Below, piece by piece: positions 60,426 to 64,000 of a DNA stretch of 64,000 bases. Origin of the DNA: an uncultured delta proteobacterium. GTDB lineage: Bacteria; Desulfobacterota; Desulfobulbia; Desulfobulbales; Desulfocapsaceae. Under the pieces are notes generated by a model. It searched no databases. It was not told where the DNA came from and saw nothing but the letters and a program-made list of their open reading frames with translations. The position numbers were made by a program, and so were the translations under genes. The stretch lies in the NCBI GenBank assembly GCA_903875445.1, contig CAIQWD010000113.1:1-64000 (forward strand), written 5' to 3'. Position 1 is the first letter of the stretch. The number at the start of each line of letters is the position of its first letter.

Positions 60426-61757
60426 TTATATCTTCTTGGTTCTAAATATCCTTTTAGGTATAAAAGTTTGCGCCTGCAACTGAATGTTGTCCCAAATTAA
60501 CAATTGATCATTTTGTTTTGTAATCGCTCGCACTTCCCCATCTTGTGAGACTACAAATCCTACAGTATCCTCATAATTCCAACAATACCGCATCATAGAC
60601 CGATGTCTTGTTCCGAAGTGGTTGTAGTCAGCAGGTTGCAATGAAGTCTTCGTTGGTATTCGATTGGAGCATCGAAAAATATTATCTGGTACTTCTGACG
60701 ACTTAATTTCTACTCCAAATCCACGCACATCAAGACGTCGGTTCAAAAGGATAAGTCCATCAACTCTACTTAAAAGAGATATAAACCATAAAGATCCGTC
60801 AATCTCGCTCTTTAGTTGGACTAAATTGTCATCGAATCCCCTTTCCTCCAAATATAGCTCCAGAGGGATGTCTTCTTCATCATTTATCAGATTGTCTATT
60901 AATTTTGATTTGTGTAGTAAATTAGCCCTGTTAACTGCTCTTTTGATGAGAGATAATCTTAGCCTAGAGTAAGAGATTGGATATTTTATAGTTAGGCCAC
61001 TATCTTTTCTCGCATTTGAAAAAAGAAGAGCTCCACCATGGCGGTAACTTTTTATTCTTAAAATTAATCTACAAATTGCACTAAACCAATATTTTGTTAG
61101 CTCATCTTCAGAATCAATTATTGTCTCAGCAACTGTTGGCGATAATTTTCTTTTAATGCTTGATAAGTAACTATTAAGGCCAGCATTAAGAGTGTCTCTT
61201 ATTGGTCCTTCAGAAAATACATTGATAGCTCTTTGGACAATTAAGTTGACGCGTAGTTCTGCGATTTTTTTATGGTTAATATATGCAATAATGTTACCAG
61301 GCATTTCCAAGCTTGCTTGGAAAATGCCTGGTCTTTCAGGTCGTAACTCAGTTTCATAATTCACATAATCATAATATCTATTCCCTTGATCAATTAAACC
61401 AAAAATATAAAGTTTATTTTCCTTATCATTATATACTGCAAGTGATGATGATCTGGGGTCTGAAGCTTTTGCTAATTTAATTATATTTTGAAGATTAAAA
61501 ATAATTGGATCTGAAAACTGAACAATACTCCAATGATCATGTGGGGATTCGTAGAGTTGACTTGATCCTTTTTCTGGTGAATCAAGATAGACGATGTTAA
61601 AAATTATTGGCTCAGACTCTTCAGTTTTGATGCTTGCGAAGTACATGGTTTCAAATAATGACATCAAAACTTCTATTGGCAGCGACGAAGGATGTTTTTT
61701 CTCTATTTCAGAATGCACCACCACTGCCAAGTCTTTAGGATATTTAATTATGGGCAT
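60426..61757 (-). CDS. DAC-like (DisA_N/DACNV) nucleotide-binding protein
   Basis: Protein of 443 residues. The C-terminal part resembles diadenylate cyclase domains: D333-G334-L (usual DGA) in RVDGLILLNRRLDVRGFGVEI and R384-H385-R386 in HFGTRHRSMM, followed by TVGFVVSQDGEVRAI (usual VVSEExG). A middle motif, YRHGGALLFSN, is shared with DACNV-type sensor proteins predicted from comparative genomics of conflict systems. The N-terminal 230 residues are unassigned. It may make c-di-AMP-like molecules or bind them. It is AT-rich and oriented with the cyclase-like gene. Confidence 0.65.
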   Translation of the reverse strand: MPIIKYPKDLAVVVHSEIEKKHPSSLPIEVLMSLFETMYFASIKTEESEPIIFNIVYLDSPEKGSSQLYESPHDHWSIVQFSDPIIFNLQNIIKLAKASDPRSSSLAVYNDKENKLYIFGLIDQGNRYYDYVNYETELRPERPGIFQASLEMPGNIIAYINHKKIAELRVNLIVQRAINVFSEGPIRDTLNAGLNSYLSSIKRKLSPTVAETIIDSEDELTKYWFSAICRLILRIKSYRHGGALLFSNARKDSGLTIKYPISYSRLRLSLIKRAVNRANLLHKSKLIDNLINDEEDIPLELYLEERGFDDNLVQLKSEIDGSLWFISLLSRVDGLILLNRRLDVRGFGVEIKSSEVPDNIFRCSNRIPTKTSLQPADYNHFGTRHRSMMRYCWNYEDTVGFVVSQDGEVRAITKQNDQLLIWDNIQLQAQTFIPKRIFRTKKI

Positions 61758-61914
61758 TCTCTAGTACCGTCATATTTTGTGGAATAATCGCGGCGGTCGG
61801 CTGAAGAGCGGACGACTGCAACAAGTAATTCAGCTGACCTGCATATCTCCCTGGACTGGATGATATACAGGAAGATGACATCATTTTAGTGACCTTGGCC
61901 AAGATCCTTCCAAT

Positions 61915-61932
61915 GTCAAGATATTTCCAAAA
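61915..61932 (+). repeat. 18-bp dispersed repeat, copy 1
   Basis: GTCAAGATATTTCCAAAA in the gap between the DAC-like and HEPN genes recurs with one mismatch at 63618-63635. It may be a shared regulatory site or a recombination trace. Confidence 0.4.
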
Positions 61933-62030
61933 GTTCTAGGCCGATAAATAGGAGATAGCTTGACTCAGGGAAAGATATTGGTCTTTTACAATTTAAGCCT
62001 TACCCTCAAGGCGTCGTAAAGATATTAGTG

Positions 62031-63416
62031 TTACGACCTATTTTCATTACGGTCAACTCGCTTTTGGTTTCTTAGGTTGTGAGGTCGAAATAAACGTTCA
62101 GGCCAGTTGTTGACGGTATAATCAATGCAGTATCCTTCATAGTCAATAATTTCAAACAACAAACTATAGAAGAGGAAAATATTCGTATACACTTGATCAA
62201 TAAGAATCTGCATTGATTCATTATTTAAATCGACTTTATCCGCATGTGTTGATTTGCTCCTCAAGCTAGTCCACTCGCCAATTAATTCTTTCGATATTGT
62301 ACTATTACAAGCAAGTTGATGAAGAATATTTTTAGGATTAGTGCTTTTGAGGTTACCAAGGTTGGATAATAACCTCTGCCTAATTCTATCTGGTAATTTT
62401 AATAATTTAATTTCCTGTTTTGCAAGTTCAGCCTGTTCAAGAATCTCTGTATCTGGCAATCCAAGGTTAGAGAAATATTCTTTCAATACTCCTTCGATTG
62501 CAACAGATATAGTAAGAGCAGAATTTTCAACACCTACTTGCCAAACACGGTGAATTTTATGCCAATATCCAAAAATAACAGAAGACTCTGATTTAATATT
62601 TAGTATGTATTTATTTAGAAATTCTATCAAGCTATCTTCACCATATGCCTCACTAACACCAAAAGGGGTGTTTATAGCTTCATTTGATACACCTTTGTCA
62701 ATTGATTGTATAGTAACTCTATGTTTTCCATTTTTTAAAATGGTTGTTGACAAGGGTTCAATTATTTTCCCAAAGACAATACTCAATGCCTCAAAGAACA
62801 ATATTTTGAATACTTCTGGATCCCCCTTAATTTCATCAATAAACAATTTGTAATAATTGTCCTTTTGGGTGATTTTTACTGTTGTAGAATCTAGTTTCCA
62901 TTCTGTTTTGTTAAAAGCAATCCGACCATTAACACCCTCTTGTTTCGCTTTCAGCGGAAACTTCAGTTTCTCTATTATAATGGTTGATATCATACTACAT
63001 GATGAGCCATTTTTAGAGGCATCAGAATCAAAAGTAATTTCGGAAAATATTTTTCTTATTCTCGACTTTATTACTTTTTTTCCAGTACTTATAAATAGAT
63101 GACCAGAACCAGATATGTTTTCAGCATTCCACTTTTTACCATCAACACCAATGGCTTCTAATTTGAAAAAATAATCCCTATTAATTATCTTCCCTAATTG
63201 AAGTTGTGTTGGAGAGTGTGATACCTCTCTCTGAATATTATCAACCTCACTGACCATTTTTAGATTCAATAGACCCTTATCGTCTTGAAATATTGTTCCT
63301 GCTCCTGTATAGATGATTGGGTTAGTATCAATTTGTTGAATCAAAATTATGCTCGAACAATCAATTTCAAATTTATTGGATACCAAATCATTTATTTCTG
63401 TGTTGTTGAGAATCAT
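62031..63416 (-). CDS. HEPN-domain protein (ApeA-like layout)
   Basis: Protein of 461 residues, AT-rich. The first 300 residues are rich in beta strands and not recognised. The C-terminal 150 are helical and contain WTSLRSKSTHAD, in which R386-x4-H391 matches the RNase motif of HEPN domains. This layout (beta-rich N-terminus, C-terminal HEPN) resembles ApeA-type defence proteins. If active it would cleave RNA on infection. It is the last gene of the island and shares direction with the DAC-like and cyclase-like genes. A family match cannot be confirmed here. Confidence 0.6.
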   Translation of the reverse strand: MILNNTEINDLVSNKFEIDCSSIILIQQIDTNPIIYTGAGTIFQDDKGLLNLKMVSEVDNIQREVSHSPTQLQLGKIINRDYFFKLEAIGVDGKKWNAENISGSGHLFISTGKKVIKSRIRKIFSEITFDSDASKNGSSCSMISTIIIEKLKFPLKAKQEGVNGRIAFNKTEWKLDSTTVKITQKDNYYKLFIDEIKGDPEVFKILFFEALSIVFGKIIEPLSTTILKNGKHRVTIQSIDKGVSNEAINTPFGVSEAYGEDSLIEFLNKYILNIKSESSVIFGYWHKIHRVWQVGVENSALTISVAIEGVLKEYFSNLGLPDTEILEQAELAKQEIKLLKLPDRIRQRLLSNLGNLKSTNPKNILHQLACNSTISKELIGEWTSLRSKSTHADKVDLNNESMQILIDQVYTNIFLFYSLLFEIIDYEGYCIDYTVNNWPERLFRPHNLRNQKRVDRNENRS

Positions 63417-63849
63417 AATTGTTTAGGTCAAGCTTTCCTTGTACGTATATGTGTAGTGGGGATGTTATCAGCTATTTTTAAAATGCTCGTGCATTAGTCT
63501 TGAATTCAGGTGTTGCGTCGCCACATTCCTTCTCAAATTAAGCTACATACCTTTACAATACGAAGCAAATCCAACCGAGGGCGGGAATCTCTAACTCAAA
63601 ATCTTCCAAATGCCAAAGTCAACATATTTCCAAAACATCTTGACTCCAAACTGCATTCGAAAATCCGATGAAATTAAATGTTTGGAAGATAGCATTATCT
63701 GTAAAACTGAACAAGTTGAAATAGCGTGAAAAATCGAATTTTCTAGCACGATTATACAGCACAAAACTGCACCAATTCTCCTGGAGCCTGCAGAATCACT
63801 CCGAACTCCCTAAGATTTACCCCTCTCTAACCGACAACGCCGGCAAGAA
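63417..63849. other. Non-coding stretch at the right end of the island
   Basis: No supportable gene in these 433 bases. They contain the second 18-bp repeat copy (63618-63635), A-rich sequence that could hold the promoter of the HEPN gene on the minus strand, and the junction with the EAL remnant. Confidence 0.55.
63618..63635 (+). repeat. 18-bp dispersed repeat, copy 2
   Basis: GTCAACATATTTCCAAAA, one mismatch to the copy at 61915-61932. Confidence 0.4.
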
Positions 63850-64000
63850 ATTCCCTCGATCTGGAGGTGGTCGCGGAGGAGGTGGAGCTGGAGGAACAGG
63901 TCAAGCTGCTGCGGCTGTTGCGCTGCGAACTCATCCAGGGCAACCTCTATAGCCCGCCGCTGCCTGCGGAAGAAATCATAACCCTCCTTGGGCGGGATCG
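63850..64000 (+). pseudogene. 3' remnant of a second EAL-domain gene (right flank of the island)
   Basis: The frame reads LDLEVVAEEVELEEQVKLL followed by CELIQGNLYSPPLPAEEI, almost the same as the end of the EAL protein at 58309-58457. Upstream of 63850 there is no EAL sequence, so only the last 50 codons exist. The window ends before the stop. Differences are mostly silent third-position changes (for example GGTAAC to GGCAAC), so it is a paralogous copy that diverged under selection and not a fresh duplication. Confidence 0.85.

Noticed and set aside
58309-64000. The 145-base flanking copies as a simple target-site duplication
   Set aside because: They differ at many positions, mostly silent, and no integrase or transposase lies between them, so paralogous origin or recombination between related genes fits better.

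Overview
The window reads as chromosome of an anaerobic, selenocysteine-using bacterium of the Desulfobacterota (deltaproteobacterial type, Desulfobulbaceae-like). This placement is inferred from gene content: a four-selenoprotein Hdr/Mvh cluster, NrfA, TRAP uptake and an mraZ-type regulator. No 16S rRNA, tRNA or selABC gene is visible.

Layout. 1-4165: housekeeping and accessory genes (partial gene at the left edge, tatA, grpB-like, MBL hydrolase, PNPOx-like, GlxA/AraC regulator, hicB with a hicA stump). 4196-5212: galE. 5758-15284: hydrogenase maturation protease, HTH-HdrC/HdrB-type fusion, HdrA, MvhD, MvhG, MvhA, a small CxxC protein and a HypD. Four genes are interrupted by an in-frame TGA at the position of a conserved cysteine, each followed by a compact hairpin, so they are annotated as selenoproteins. 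15482-23740: MauE/DoxX-like fragment, rhodanese, OsmC, radical SAM, CsgG-like lipoprotein-type protein, LivK-type binding protein, RAYT transposase, mraZ-ftsL, DUF2062.

23905-36107 (minus strand) is one long uronate operon: SDR fructuronate reductase, LarA-type nickel epimerase, uxaC, gntK, gnd, uxaE, dctPQM, RpiR regulator, eda, kdgK. Divergent from it, 36456-40934 carries a ROK repressor, kdgF, kduI, kduD and a Gfo/Idh oxidoreductase. The kdgF-kduI-kduD-kdgK-eda route from unsaturated uronates is complete. No mannonate or altronate dehydratase is present. Instead a LarA homologue sits beside gluconokinase and 6-phosphogluconate dehydrogenase, which suggests that mannonate is epimerised to gluconate and drained through the oxidative pentose phosphate step.

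41047-49323: a glycosyltransferase coupled to a 20-codon upstream ORF, a fused alpha/beta-hydrolase/radical-SAM protein, ilvE with a TrmB-type regulator, an orphan Mur ligase and two glycosyltransferases (the last one AT-rich). 49496-58458: hybrid histidine kinase, quinone reductase, nrfA, and a partner-switching (RsbS/RsbT/RsbX) cluster with deletion scars ending in an RsbRD-GAF-GGDEF-EAL protein.

58541-63416 is an AT-richer accessory island (SRAP protein, cyclase-like protein, DAC-like sensor protein, HEPN protein). It is bracketed by the 3' end of the EAL gene and a second, diverged copy of that 3' end at the right edge of the window. It is the best candidate here for an undescribed nucleotide-signalling defence system.
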